A DNA stretch of 64,000 nt from Lineus longissimus (taxonomy: Eukaryota > Nemertea > Pilidiophora > Heteronemertea > Lineidae), in NCBI RefSeq assembly GCF_910592395.1, contig NC_088319.1, forward strand, positions 4,838,001-4,902,000, given 5' to 3'. Numbering within the stretch: position 1 is the first letter of the stretch; every line of letters starts with the position of its first letter. The notes beneath the pieces were generated by a model, which had not been told where the DNA came from, did not search any database, and saw nothing but the letters and a program-made list of their open reading frames with translations. This document shows positions 43,180 to 54,246 of this stretch, in pieces. The translations under genes and the position numbers were made by a program.

Positions 43180-44801
43180 ATGGTGAGTCTACGTCCCGAA
43201 TCAGATGATCCTGGCCAGTATCCAACCGAAAGTCCTGCCAACTATCCGCTGATGAACTTTCTGATATCTTTTACTCTCAAATCGTGGTCAGTAGTCATCA
43301 TATTTGGCCTTCCTGGGAACTTCCTGTCGCTCCTGGTGACTACAAAGATGGACAACCGGAAAATAAGCTGCTGTATCTACATGGCCGGCCTTAGTGTCGC
43401 AGATACGATGGTGTTGTTGTCGTGGATGATACACGAGATATTAGTTAACGACCATGGACTTCTAAAAGATCACAAGATCTTCATATGGTTAGTGATATAA
43501 CCGTGTAGTATCACTTTCTGTTTATGTCACGAATATCTTATCCCCTTTTGCACGTACACATGCACACTTAATATACTTCGTAATTACAGATCCCTGCAAT
43601 CTGGTTGTGACACTACACAAGCCTCAAAATGGCATTGATATATATACATGTAGGTTTCGGACGGGCATTTCCCAGGAAATCGCTCGTGGCAGTATAGACA
43701 GAATCTTTGTGAGACGTATACCTCTCGAGAAATGGCATTTTTAACAGAGGTATAGGAATGGGATTCTGGCAAAGGCTGTTTTGTGAGAGGTCACATTCCA
43801 TATAAACACGTCGTCTTCTAAACAAGTCAACGAACAGGCTTTTTTCCTGCCAAGGTTTGGTCTACTAAAATTGGTGCGCCAGTTTTTATTCAAATTCGTC
43901 ACCTCATAAGACACCTATTGGCCATCTGTACAAGTTGACCCAATTTAGTTCAATTATGGCTTGGTTATCAAGTTCACAGAGGTCATGCTCCTAAAAATGT
44001 CATTGATAGCGCCACATTAGTCTTTTTCTAAAGTCAATTTAACCACCATGTCTCATTTTATCTACCACTTAATGATTCCCAGGTGAGCACAATGTCCCCA
44101 GGACATTTCATTCAAATCTGAATTTCAGCTTGATTTACTACCTAACCGGTACATTTGCAATTATATCGGGCCTTTTTCTGGCGGAAATGAGCATTGACCG
44201 CGCGATCGCAGTTGTTTACCCAATGAGAGTGACTACAATCTGCACGGCTTCACTTGCGATCAAGGTCACTATCATCACAGCTTTGATTCAGCTGATTTTC
44301 AACATTAGCCGCTTTTTTACTTACAAGTTACCGGATCCACCGAATGGATATCTTATCCGCGACGTCCCAGGTGCCCAATGGGTGGAAAAAGTGTTAGACC
44401 TTTACCAGCTTATCATTGGAACAGTACTACCGTCTTTGATCATAATCGTCGCCAACAGTGTGATAATCTACGGCGTTCGTAAAGCAGCCTCGTCGCGAAA
44501 GAAACTAGAATCAAAGCAACATGCCATCAAGAAAAATGAAGCAAATTTGATTGTACTACTCATGATGACGTCATTTGCTTACGTTATCTTCACCATTCCG
44601 AAGCGAGTCAATGAGAACCTGACCTGGATAATAGATTTTAATGACGCCTATTGGTCAACACGGTACTGGACGCAGTTTCACATATTTAACAGGATGTCGA
44701 TGATGAATTTCGCCGTTAATTTCTATCTGTATTTCCTCGGCGGCGGGGCGAAGTTTCGACGAGACGTGAAACAAATTTTCACCAGATGTTGTCAGCGGTG
44801 A
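43180..44801 (+). CDS. Class A GPCR, two exons, probable neuropeptide receptor
   Basis: Exons 43180-43487 and 44129-44801 (GT-AG; donor ATG/GTTAGT, acceptor TTTCAG) join in phase 2 to 326 residues. Helix 1 has FGLPGNFLSLLV, helix 2 GLSVADTMVLLSW. The split codon TG|C restores a Cys directly before helix 3 (FICLIYYLTGTF), the position of the conserved disulfide Cys. Helix 3 ends MSIDRAIAV (DRA in place of DRY), helix 6 has FAYVIFTIP, and helix 7 NFAVNFYLYFLGGGAKFR. No clear loop 2 Cys is visible. Further ATGs upstream are in frame (42991), but the start after GTCATA gives a normal N-terminus. It is not a member of the G1-G6 family: strand, intron and sequence differ. The intron contains a 3' fragment of the GCTCACCTGGG element. 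Confidence 0.82.
43890..44110. repeat. 3' fragment of the GCTCACCTGGG element in the GPCR intron
   Basis: 'cctattggccatctgtacaa' through 'ttcccaggtgagcacaatg' matches 4125-4266. It ends just before the splice acceptor at 44128. Confidence 0.6.
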
Positions 44802-46879
44802 ATTTTTGATCAATAGTTAATCGAATTAGGTTGATACTTATTACTGGCTTGATGCAAGTTCAGACTTCGTGTCATATTGAACATACTCTTGGCGGTTAGT
44901 GTGATACAGTCAAAAATGTGCAAAGGTTTTAAGACCAGCTCTGAAAAAAATCAATTTAAATTTTAAAGAGCTCAATGATTATCGCGCAGATGTTGTTTAT
45001 CGGGTTTCAGTCCCATAGACTTGTTTTACGTGTCACAATATAAGTGACTCAGGAAGGGAAATTGATGTCTAGGGATCCGAAACCCTGTCACTTTCCCCTA
45101 CCAATTGATAGATTTTACGAAAAGAATCTGTTATTTGGATAACGAAATACGAAAATTAAAATTGGCAATTGCAGGCTCTGGTGAAAGACTTTTAAACCTA
45201 TCAACAAATGGTCAACATAGTAGTTGACGAGAGAGAGTAAGCCAAACTGCACTCATTTTGCCAGACTTTTTGCAGTTGCTATAAAAAAGACTGCTATAAT
45301 GCTTTCAAGAATTCCATGTCCGTTGTATGCTAAATAGCGACCTTGGCCATTTGAAGAGTTTCAATTCGGTGACAGAAAACCCTCGGAGAGTTTGGCATTC
45401 TCAAATCCTATTGGCTATTGTTGGCTAATCATCCAGCCACAACAGTTCCTGCCATTCGGAGTGGTCGTGGCTGGAAAGACTAATGATAAAGATGACGAAA
45501 TGGATTGCATGTGGATATACTTCAGAGGTGACAGGCGCGGATGTTAATTTCGAATATTGGTCTTACCACTGTGCAATTCTGACAGCTGATTGGCATTGTG
45601 TTTTCAAGCTGCAAAGCACTTCTTCACAATGGCCAGTCAGATATGTCAAAAAGCCGTCGTAAATGCCCGGAAATTCAAGTTTTTGCTACAAGTCGAAGCA
45701 AACACTTCTTAGCATTTAGTTTGCCTTGAAAGCAGGTATTATGGCAAGCGAGGTGAAAATTCCAATAAGCCCGAAGAGAATTAAAAAAACCTTTAAGCTT
45801 ACATGTTGATGATTACATTTCGTTGTCGTCGATGATGCTTACAATGCCAATCAGTGAAATGGAGTGATTTCTTTCTTACTGGTATCGGGAGGATTTTCCA
45901 TAACGCTGCGCTAAGATCATAACGCCGACTTCATCGAACAGAAATTCTGGAAATCTGTAAAGTCCTGGTTATGATATTAACGACATTGTTAGAAAAAAGT
46001 CGTCAGAGAGAGTTAATTATTCATGTTTTTCTTCCAACGGGGAAAAAATCTTTGCTTTTAATGATTGACTGCATTTCGACATAATGTGACCTAACCCCAG
46101 CATAAAGAGTCACTATGCCCACATTTTCAATATTATTATGATCATGTATTCAATAGGTGGTGCCACCTATTTGCAGTGTTTTCGGGCTGACACGTTAGTG
46201 GAGGTGCCATGCCACTGCAGCAACACTTAAATTATTAAATTATTATCGGTTCAATAGATGGCGGCATCGCAGAATCAAGTGACAGTCTAAGGGGAGGTGG
46301 AGTTTCTAGCCCATTTAAAAAATGTAACACAACTATCGGCGTTCAAATTCCGTAAGAAATCACAGAAATGGTATCATGGCATTGGAACAGTCAGGAAGGG
46401 GAAGGATTTCCATACAAACACAGAATCGCCATCAAGGTATACATTAAATGTCTTGTAATAATGTTATGAGCGGATCCTGCACGTTTAGAGTAGTGGTGGC
46501 CAAGCAGGGACGGAACGACGTCAGATATAATTAGAGTTTTGGTCATGCGCAAGGAGGATGGCTAATGGCGGGAGAATTACTACCCCATTTACGCGGAGGG
46601 GGGGGGGGGGGGGGGTGCTTGAAGCCAGTCAGTGAATGGTGGAAATTATATCAAGAATATGTACATGCATTTCATTTCGAAAATGATACACTTCTAAATA
46701 CATTTTGAGGATGAGAAAAAACGATGGTTCGGGTGAGTACGCTGACCCTTGAACACCCTCCCCCTGTACGCGACCAGTACTCTCAGCTGTGGACCCCGCT
46801 TTAGTGCGTGCGTACTTTATGGACGGTCCCTAGCTAGACCTAACTTCTGCATTACTTGAGCATGTCGATGTTTATTATA
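44802..46879. other. No gene seen
   Basis: Intergenic sequence with a G homopolymer at about 46599-46616. I found no exon, RNA gene or clear repeat on either strand. The stretch separates two convergent genes, so 3'UTRs of both may lie here. Confidence 0.45.
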
Positions 46880-47968
46880 TTACTTGCTGTACAACTTGAT
46901 ATCCGTAGCATAGGTATGTGGAGTATCTTCAGCACATGCCTGTTGATAGGCAATTAAGTTTCCATCCCTGTCCAAGTGAAACTGGTGCAATACAGAGAAG
47001 ACAAGAACTTTGAGATCGGCAATTCTATATCGTTTTCTTTGATTTAACAGAGAATGATCAAACGATAATACCTCTACCCCTCGAAGAATTATGAAACCCG
47101 TGTTTAACTGAAAGCTCCAGAAAACGTTGGTGATGCAGTCCTTTCTTTGTAGTCCGATAATAGTAACTGTTTGTTTGTACTTTTTCTTCTTAATGTCATA
47201 CCGACTAAGGTTAGTTATTCTAATTATCCACCGACACCGGCGACGCCTGTAGCGCGCGTTGCACGCGACCGAAAAAGCTAGAAGTTCACCAGAACTGGTA
47301 AACGATATATAGAGTGCCCTATCGTATTTTTTTGACGTGTAAGTGTTTTTCGTGCAGCTGATTACCAATCGTATGTACGATTTTGAACTCCCGATGGCCA
47401 ATTTCAAGGTACAAAATCGAACCTTGGATGGAACCCTTTTGCTTCCTCTGCAACAGATAGCCGTTTGATTTCCATATGTCTTAGTCTTAACATTGAACTG
47501 CTTAAATCCTTGGCACAGTGGTTTCAGTGATGAAATAGAACCAACTACTTCACCCCTTATGTTGATGAGGACTAGACGTTTGACATCATTGTGAGAAATA
47601 ATTGTTAGATTGCGATATTCACCGCAAATATTTACCTGGCCTTCCAGAGAAAACTTTGATATACTCTCAAAGGACATGTTCGGCGCTATTCGTAAGATTT
47701 CGATTCGTTTTCTACGGTATCTACCTTTATTATCCGTGTATGAATCGATTGCCCAAACAGTACTCTGACCGCTGTGAAATACAATTCCATCCATTCTGTC
47801 CATCCGTATTGGTCTGGCAATTATCACTTTACTCCTTAGTCGAAATCCAAGGTGCCCTCTTGATACCTGAATGAATGACTCCACAGCGTGTCTATCAAAC
47901 ATTTCAACACATACAGAATAATCACTGGCTCTCGATCGATAAGAGCCCAGGTTGATATTAAAGGTGAC
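46880..47968 (-). CDS. Last exon of an unrecognised gene (partial protein)
   Basis: The frame is open for 362 codons from a good splice acceptor (GCGTTTCAG/GTCACC, exon start 47968) to a stop at 46880. The residues upstream of the acceptor on the same frame look like intron. The protein is rich in beta-strand-like alternation, with repeated segments of about 40-45 residues (VWAIDSYTDNKGR, ISSLKPLCQGF, LDRDGNLIAYQQA). This pattern suggests a beta-propeller or NHL-like C-terminal part as in TRIM-type proteins, but I do not recognise a specific family. Earlier exons should lie to the right of 47968. A LINE remnant and a transposon occupy that side, so the gene may be truncated. Confidence 0.5.
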   Translation of the reverse strand, partial: VTFNINLGSYRSRASDYSVCVEMFDRHAVESFIQVSRGHLGFRLRSKVIIARPIRMDRMDGIVFHSGQSTVWAIDSYTDNKGRYRRKRIEILRIAPNMSFESISKFSLEGQVNICGEYRNLTIISHNDVKRLVLINIRGEVVGSISSLKPLCQGFKQFNVKTKTYGNQTAICCRGSKRVPSKVRFCTLKLAIGSSKSYIRLVISCTKNTYTSKKYDRALYISFTSSGELLAFSVACNARYRRRRCRWIIRITNLSRYDIKKKKYKQTVTIIGLQRKDCITNVFWSFQLNTGFIILRGVEVLSFDHSLLNQRKRYRIADLKVLVFSVLHQFHLDRDGNLIAYQQACAEDTPHTYATDIKLYSK

Positions 47969-48061
47969 CTGAAACGCTTTTATAAAAATTTTAACACGGG
48001 GTATGAAAAATAGGGCATAACATGACAAACACAAGTGTGAAAACCCCCAAAAATCAAACTA

Positions 48062-49140
48062 GTCATCTTAAAGTTATAGCAGTATATAATTCAAACATTC
48101 CAGGTGGTGCAGGAAGAACAAATTGACGATGTACATTATTGTGCTGTACTGAAATAAAGTTTTGATAGTTTCATGCTTATATTCTAATTACCTTGTCATA
48201 TGTATGACCTTTCGGTGAACATGTTGATGTACAATTTTAAAATATATATGTATATATGTGTTTATTCGTCGAGAATCAATTCTGACACATACGACTGTGG
48301 TGCATTCACAGAGTTGTGCTGGGTGCTAGGTGCTGGTTTACAATGATCTATTTACATTGAATGAAAACGAGTCAAAAGAATTCTTAACTAGTGCACAAAA
48401 ATCGATCATTTCAGTTAATTCCCTGTAGCTACAGACCTCATCTCCTACGTCCCGCATAACCATCACTTCTCTTATTTGTTCCGCTAACCTGTTTCGCCCG
48501 TTCCTATCATTCACTCTATAAAAACTCCTCAACATCTCCCCCAAGCTCACCACATGGTTCCTATCCAGACCGCATTTTCCATACAACAAATTGACACTTC
48601 TCCCCAGTGAAGAGTCACTACCCTTACAAACAAGCACAAGCTGACAAATACTTTCTTTGATACAGACATGCCACCCAGAAAATTGATTAACCGTTTTTCT
48701 AATTGAGTTTCAATACCGAAGTCGTGAACTATGTACGGTAGTAAAACATTGTGAGTCCTGTAGGGTAAATATAAAACCCGTCGTAAACACTTCCGCCACG
48801 CAACAAAGAGTTCCTCCATATAAGGCTTCGATAAGTCCAGAAGCTGGTAACCATACATAGACATACAAAAACATTTGAAAAGTGCGTACCTCACATGAGT
48901 AAAGGCAAATTTGAACTGTGCCATTAACACGTTCGTTCTTTTATACAGGTCATTTATCAGAAGCTCTACTCTTCTCCGATCAACACGAGGACCAAGAATT
49001 ATACCAATTATACCAAATATATCTTAGCAAATATAGGCATGAAACTATAAAAACTTTATTTCAGTACAGCACATTTCGCATCATCAGTTTGTTCTTCCTG
49101 CACCTCCCGGAATGTTTGAATTTTATACCTACCATTACTT
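48062..49140. repeat. Inverted LINE 3' ends flanking a LINE fragment
   Basis: About 110-130 bases at 48070-48190 recur inverted at 49030-49140, sharing 'gtgcaggaagaacaaa' and 'gtgctgtactgaaataaag'. AATAAA-like signals and the position next to LINE coding remains suggest two LINE tails inserted in opposite directions, or an inverted duplication. Confidence 0.6.
48338..48936 (-). pseudogene. LINE reverse transcriptase C-terminal remnant
   Basis: Frame 48930-48547 contains SMYGYQLLDLSKPYMEELFVAWRKCLRRVL-type sequence with LPYIVHDFGIETQLEKRLINF, characteristic of the region after the polymerase domain in non-LTR retrotransposons. The end of the protein continues in another frame (48637-48338), so at least one frameshift is present near 48.6 kb. 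It differs from the LINEs at 1-731 and 60.7-61.4 kb. It is truncated at the 5' side. Confidence 0.75.
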
Positions 49141-49151
49141 GAAGAAGGGTT

Positions 49152-50432
49152 ATGGCATGTTTTTTGTAGCAAAATTCGATTTGAGCAACATTGCAATTAA
49201 AATTCGATTTTTGTGCCTATCTATTCGATTTTAATCAACTTTGTTCGATTCTTCCCTCAATCATTTGATTTTTTTGCATATTCATTCGATTTTTTTCAAA
49301 CATTTATCAACAAAAAATACTGTTCTTGTTGTATATCAAATCAAACACTATACATTCATAATCGAATATAACTTAGAAAAAATCAAAAGGTGAAAGAAAT
49401 AGATCAAAATCAGATTCAAATATATCGCATTAACTGGTCAAAAAACGAAGCATTTTCGATTTTAATTACACCAAATCTTTCAATTTAATCAAAGTATATT
49501 CAATTTCAGAATCAAATAAGAAGTATATACGATTTTGAAATCGAATACTCATTCGATTTAAATCGAATAGGTCATTCGATTTAAAATCGAATAGACCATT
49601 CGATTTAAAATTGAATATGTCATTCGATTTTTGTAGATTTCTATTCGATTTTGATTGGTCAATCGTAGTCACGTGACAAACTAGCAACCAATCAGAATCG
49701 AATGGAATAGGAGCAGAATCGAATAGACCATTCGATTTAAAACCGAATAGGTCATTCGATTTTTGTAGATTTCTATTCGATTTTGATTGGTCAATCGTAG
49801 TCACGTGACAAACTAGCAACCAATTAGAATCGAATGGAATAGGAGCAGAATCGAATAGACCATTCGATTTAAAACCGAATAGGTCATTCGATTTTTGTAG
49901 ATTTCTATTCGATTTTGATTGGTCAATCATAGTCACGTGACAAACTAGCAACCAATTAGAATCGATTGGAATAGGAGCAGAATCGAATGAGACCATTTGA
50001 TTTAGAAATCGAATACTCATTCGATTTAAATCGAATAGGTCATTCGATTTAAATCAAATTGACCATTTGATTTTTAAATCGAATATTGCTTTTCATTTGA
50101 TATGGAATCGAATGAACATTCATTCTTAAAATCAAATTATCAATCAATTTTTTGTAAGAACTATTTGATTATATCGAAATGTACTTTAATCTATATGACG
50201 AATTATGCGATTAATATTGAATAGGTGATTTGTAAGAATCGAATGAGATTGTTTGATCTCGGTCTTGATATTTTAAACTCTTTCCAATACATTTTTGATA
50301 AAACAACCTATCATTCGATTCGATTGACAATTTATTTGATTTATTTTTCACTAAAGAAACTATTCATTCGATTTCTGACTGAAATATTGAATGAATCAGT
50401 GAATCGCAGAGTGCTACACATAACAGGCCATA
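49152..50432. mobile_element. Second palindrome-array element, TATGGC ends, AAGGGT duplication
   Basis: The element is 1281 bases long. The left end is TATGGCATGTTTTTTGTAGC, the right end inverted TATGGCCTGTTATGTGTAGC, with AAGGGT at 49146-49151 and 50433-50438. The interior is saturated with ATTCGATT / AATCGAAT; perfect 18-base palindromes ATTCGATTTAAATCGAAT lie at 49551-49568 and 50019-50036, with similar units every 23-24 bases. A 132-base tandem repeat (three copies, about 49600-49995) is built from the same motif. No transposase is present. The terminus and the length of the duplication match the element at 23107-24152, although the internal motif is different. Confidence 0.85.
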
Positions 50433-50438
50433 AAGGGT

Positions 50439-50587
50439 AGTTCGATATTTATGCGGTTTTCACCACTGTGCTTGTTATCTTATGCCCTATTATTATTTCC
50501 CGAAGTTAAAAAGTGTGTTGCAGGTGACCTTCAACTCTAGAGTTTAAGGGGGACGCCCTTTTTATATACTAGCCATTAGTTCAATTA
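50439..50587. other. Short spacer between two elements
   Basis: No gene or repeat seen. It ends with the TA target of the pogo element starting at 50588. Confidence 0.5.
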
Positions 50588-53234
50588 CTGTAGTTTCATG
50601 AAAATAACACCACTTCATTAACAGATGGTGTCGCCGCCCCTAATTCATAGGGTGGCGAACAGAGCTGTTGAGAAGGCCGATCATTGGCTGGGATTCCAGA
50701 GAGGGTTGTCCAGGCCTCATATCCAATATGCTTCAGTTTTGAGCCCAATCCTTATTGTTTGGGTTGTTGAAACCGATTCGTAGGTCTCCTATGAATGGGA
50801 TAATGGGATCGGGTCTTCGGCCATTGTACTGAGTGTCCCAGAACATTTTCAACTAATCGTCATTAGTAGTGTAAAGGGTGTCCCAGTGCTAATGGCTGAT
50901 AGTGTACAGGGTGTCCATGAAAAAAGTCCAACTGACATATTGGCTTCTGCAGGTTTTAGGGACTGACCTGCCCTTTCAAAGTGAGGCACTGCTCAGGGAG
51001 GTAATGGAGCATGTCTTCGGGTCTTATCATCCCTTACCAGCTTCGGGCTTTCAAAGATACTTTGCAGTGCGAAATTGGTAAGAATGATAAGTTGTCCGTC
51101 ACATATCTGGAGACAAAACCGAACATCCCTCTAAATGTACAGTCTTGTCCGAAGTGATCAGTGAAGGAATAAAAAAGAACGATGCAAATCCCGATTCAAT
51201 TTTTTTTCAAAGCTAAAGATACACATTATTAGATTGTCCAGCTTTCAGAATCGTACCCACAATCATTCACAAAACCCACAGTCAATTCAAGTCCATCACA
51301 ATGTCCTCCTCGACTACATTCACGAACTCTGGTCCATCCACGGCAGTCTCCTCTTCTTCCTCCAAGATAGCATGTGGTCCAGCTTCGATTGGCCTTGGTT
51401 GAAACGATGCTTCAAATCAGTTGACGATAACGTCCTCATGAACACCATCCCAGGCATCTCTGATGATGTTGGTCACGTCTCTCTCAGGCCGATGTGAGGG
51501 CAGTCTCCTCTTTCGTCCGTGTGGTCCTTCTTCCTCGATTTCCATTGTCGCCGTACGTGACATTTGAAGGACTTCATGACTGCAACGTCTAACGGTTGTA
51601 CGAGGGATGTGCAACCAGCAGGTACGTAATCCAGGCTGCCTCTCATGTCGCGGACTCTCGTCCGGAAGTTCTCTGTCCGGTGGACCTGATAATGATCGAC
51701 GATTAACAGGAACTGGTCGGTCTCGTTGTCGGTGATGTAGGGTGATAGGACTTCATCTAACCACTTGTGCGCCGTTTCCTCCCTCATCCAAACAGTTTCC
51801 GATAGGGTAATCTTTATATCTGCTGGTGGGTTGTCTTGGAGGGCTGCAAACATCCGGACGAAACCTCTTCTGGGGAAGGTGATGTGCGCCGGCAACTTTG
51901 CTCCAAAGGCTGCGATGCAGAGGGTGACGGTGCATCCCAACTTAGTATTGGACCTGGATGATCAGACGTCTATGGCCTTTTCCCCCGTGGTGTTGGCCGT
52001 GTACATGGTTCTCATATCAAACAGGACAAAGGTTTGGTCCATGTTAAAGAAGAACCGCATCTGTATATCAAGACGATCGATGCTCCCAGTAACCGCATCT
52101 CGGAAGGTCTGGATCCTTGCAGAAGCATCAGCGGGACGGTGGTTGTATTCTTGGTCACCTTCCGTAGGGACACGTGGCGTCTCTTCATCAAGCACTCCAC
52201 CCAGCCTATGGATGCGTTGAAATCCCATAGCTGAGGGCGACAATGCTGAATCCCTTCTCTGACATCTTGGGCTAACTCATTCCACTAGCTTTGCCACACT
52301 ACCAACGCCTTATCTTGAATGTCGAGAACGGAGACTGCGAGGCGATGCTCTCTCATCTGCTGCAGCCATTGGTAAAGCTGGTCCTCAACCTGTGGCCATA
52401 ACGGATCACGGGGCTCCATCACCGTCTTCTTCCGGCCATGCCCTTCTTCTTGCTTCTGCTCGAGGTCCTCGAGATTCCACCTTCTAAACGTCTCCCAGGG
52501 GATGTTATAGTGGGCGGCGAACTCTCTCATACTGCGCACCGTACCGTTCACCAGTGCCTCCTTCTGGTCTCTCAGGTAGGCAAGTTTTTCTGTCACGGTG
52601 CAGCGCCGGCGTCGTTTTCTCAGCAGCTCTACAGCATCCATTGTCGCACAGGTTGTCTGCAATGTGGGTACCCTCAGTGGGGCTTCATTTATAGGCCTAA
52701 GAGGCCCTAGAATTCCTCAAGAAAACCACAAATCCTAGAAACTTCGATTCTGTTTTCTCCCACGTAGGCCTAGGGAGTCGAAATAAAAAAAGAGGGTTGG
52801 AGAAAAACAGAGGATGAGCTCCTCGTTTTTCTTCGGAATTTCGTGACTACTATCATTGCCTGAATATCACTTTGCTTTACTAATAAAGCATTTGTAGATT
52901 TTTCTTCAGAGTTTCAATAAGGACTTTTTTTGTTTTGGGGGGGTTTGGGTCAATCTAAAAGGTGCTTCAGTTTTATGAGACAACCTGTATAAACGGTCGG
53001 CGAGTGGCCTTACCATTTACGTCATTCCACATGCGCACTCATCGACCAGTAGGCCCACAACACTTCGAATCAATAGGGCTGTGGTAATAAGTGGTTTAGC
53101 GTAACCGTGACAGCTCGGCTGAGCCATCACAAGGGCCAGCGAAGTCACTCATTGGTTACCTCTGGTGAATAGACTCGAGAGAAGAGGCCGGGCCTTGAAT
53201 ATCCCGAAGTGGTGTTATTTTCATGAAACTACAG
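50588..53234 (-). mobile_element. Second pogo-type transposon, complete ends, dead gene
   Basis: The element is 2647 bases long with perfect 29-base terminal inverted repeats (CTGTAGTTTCATGAAAATAA...), flanked by TA at 50586-50587 and 53235-53236. The ends differ from those of the 10937-14134 element, so it is another family of the same group. The transposase gene inside has stops and frameshifts. It is therefore no longer autonomous, although its ends could still be moved by a related enzyme. Confidence 0.92.
51417..52641 (-). pseudogene. Pogo-type transposase pseudogene (intronless)
   Basis: Homologous to the 508-residue transposase at 11512-13839 but without its introns. From about 52641 (MDAVELLRKR) the N-terminal helix-turn-helix reads FAAHYNIPWETFRRW. 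A TAG interrupts after LVVWQS (52285). The same frame runs on through the CENP-B-like end (LMKRRHVSLRK), then a frameshift near 52150 leads into FFFNMDQTFV (first D). A TGA (51962-51964) replaces the Arg of the IDIRSSR motif, most simply CGA to TGA. LLIVDHYQVHR (second D) and CTSLVQPLD (third D) are spaced DD35D. A second frameshift near 51520 moves the C-terminus to another frame ending at 51417. At least two stops and two frameshifts make it inactive. Confidence 0.88.
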
Positions 53235-53236
53235 TA

Positions 53237-53360
53237 TATCTATTTCCTATTTTCTAACGCCAGGCGACGCATTATCATGAAAATGACGACCATCAAATTA
53301 AACGAACGGTGTAAACCTTTATGAGCTCGTTTTGATAAAGCGATTTAATTGGCAGCTACC
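53237..53360. other. Spacer between pogo element and satellite
   Basis: About 120 bases of non-repeated sequence; nothing recognised. Confidence 0.5.
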
Positions 53361-54099
53361 TGAAATGTGGTGCCGATTCTCAAAGGTGATATCATACCAA
53401 CATATCACTGATTAACCTGCAATGTGGTGCCGATTCTCAAAGGTGATATCATACCAACATATCATTGATTAACCTAAAATGTGGTGCCGATTCTCAAAGG
53501 TGATATCATCCCAACATATCATTGATTAACCTGAAATGTGGTGCCGATTCTCAAAGGTGATATCATCCCAACATATCATTGATTAACCTGAAATGTGGTG
53601 CTGATTCTCAAAGGTGATATCATCCCAACATATCATTGATTAACCTGAAATGGAATGCTGATTCTCAAAGGTGATATGATCCCAACATATCATTGATCAA
53701 CCTGAAATGTGGTGCCGATTCTCAAAGGTGATATCATACCAACATATCACTGATTAACCTGCAATGTGGTGCCGATTCTCAAAGGTGATATCATCCCAAC
53801 ATATCATTGATTAACCTGAAATGTGGTGCCGATTCTCAAAGGTGATATCATCCCAACATATCATTGATTAACCTGAAATGTGGTGCCGATTCTCAAAGGT
53901 GATATCATCCCAACATATCATTGATTAACCTGAAATGTGGTGCTGATTCTCAAAGGTGATATCATCCCAACATATCATTGATTAACCTGAAATGGAATGC
54001 TGATTCTCAAAGGTGATATGATCCCAACATATCATTGATCAACCTGAAATGTGGTGCCGATTCTCAAAGGTGATATCATCCCAACATATCATTGATCAA
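53361..54099. repeat. 57-base satellite, about 13 copies, 342-base higher-order unit
   Basis: The monomer reads GAAATGTGGTGCCGATTCTC, AAAGGTGATATCATCCCAAC, ATATCATTGATTAACCT (57 bases). Marker variants recur every sixth monomer: 'tggaatgctg' at 53651 and 53993, and 'catcactgattaacctgc' in monomers 1 and 7. The array has thus grown by copying six-monomer blocks of 342 bases. Confidence 0.93.
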
Positions 54100-54246
54100 G
54101 ATTCTGTTTCTTATTTATCTTCCTACAGTTTCATAAGAGCCTTGCAGAATTTCCGTTGAAATCTGAAGATAAAATTTCAAACAAGAAACTTACATGTAAG
54201 AATATCTTAGCAATTGTATGAGGTCATGGACTAGACCATTAACCAT

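Noticed and set aside
49466-50020. 184-codon minus-strand frame with 44-residue repeats
   Set aside because: Produced by a 132-base tandem repeat inside a transposable element; residue content mirrors the ATTCGATT motif and no family is recognisable.
53361-54099. CRISPR-like array
   Set aside because: Whole 57-base monomers repeat head to tail with higher-order structure; no spacers.
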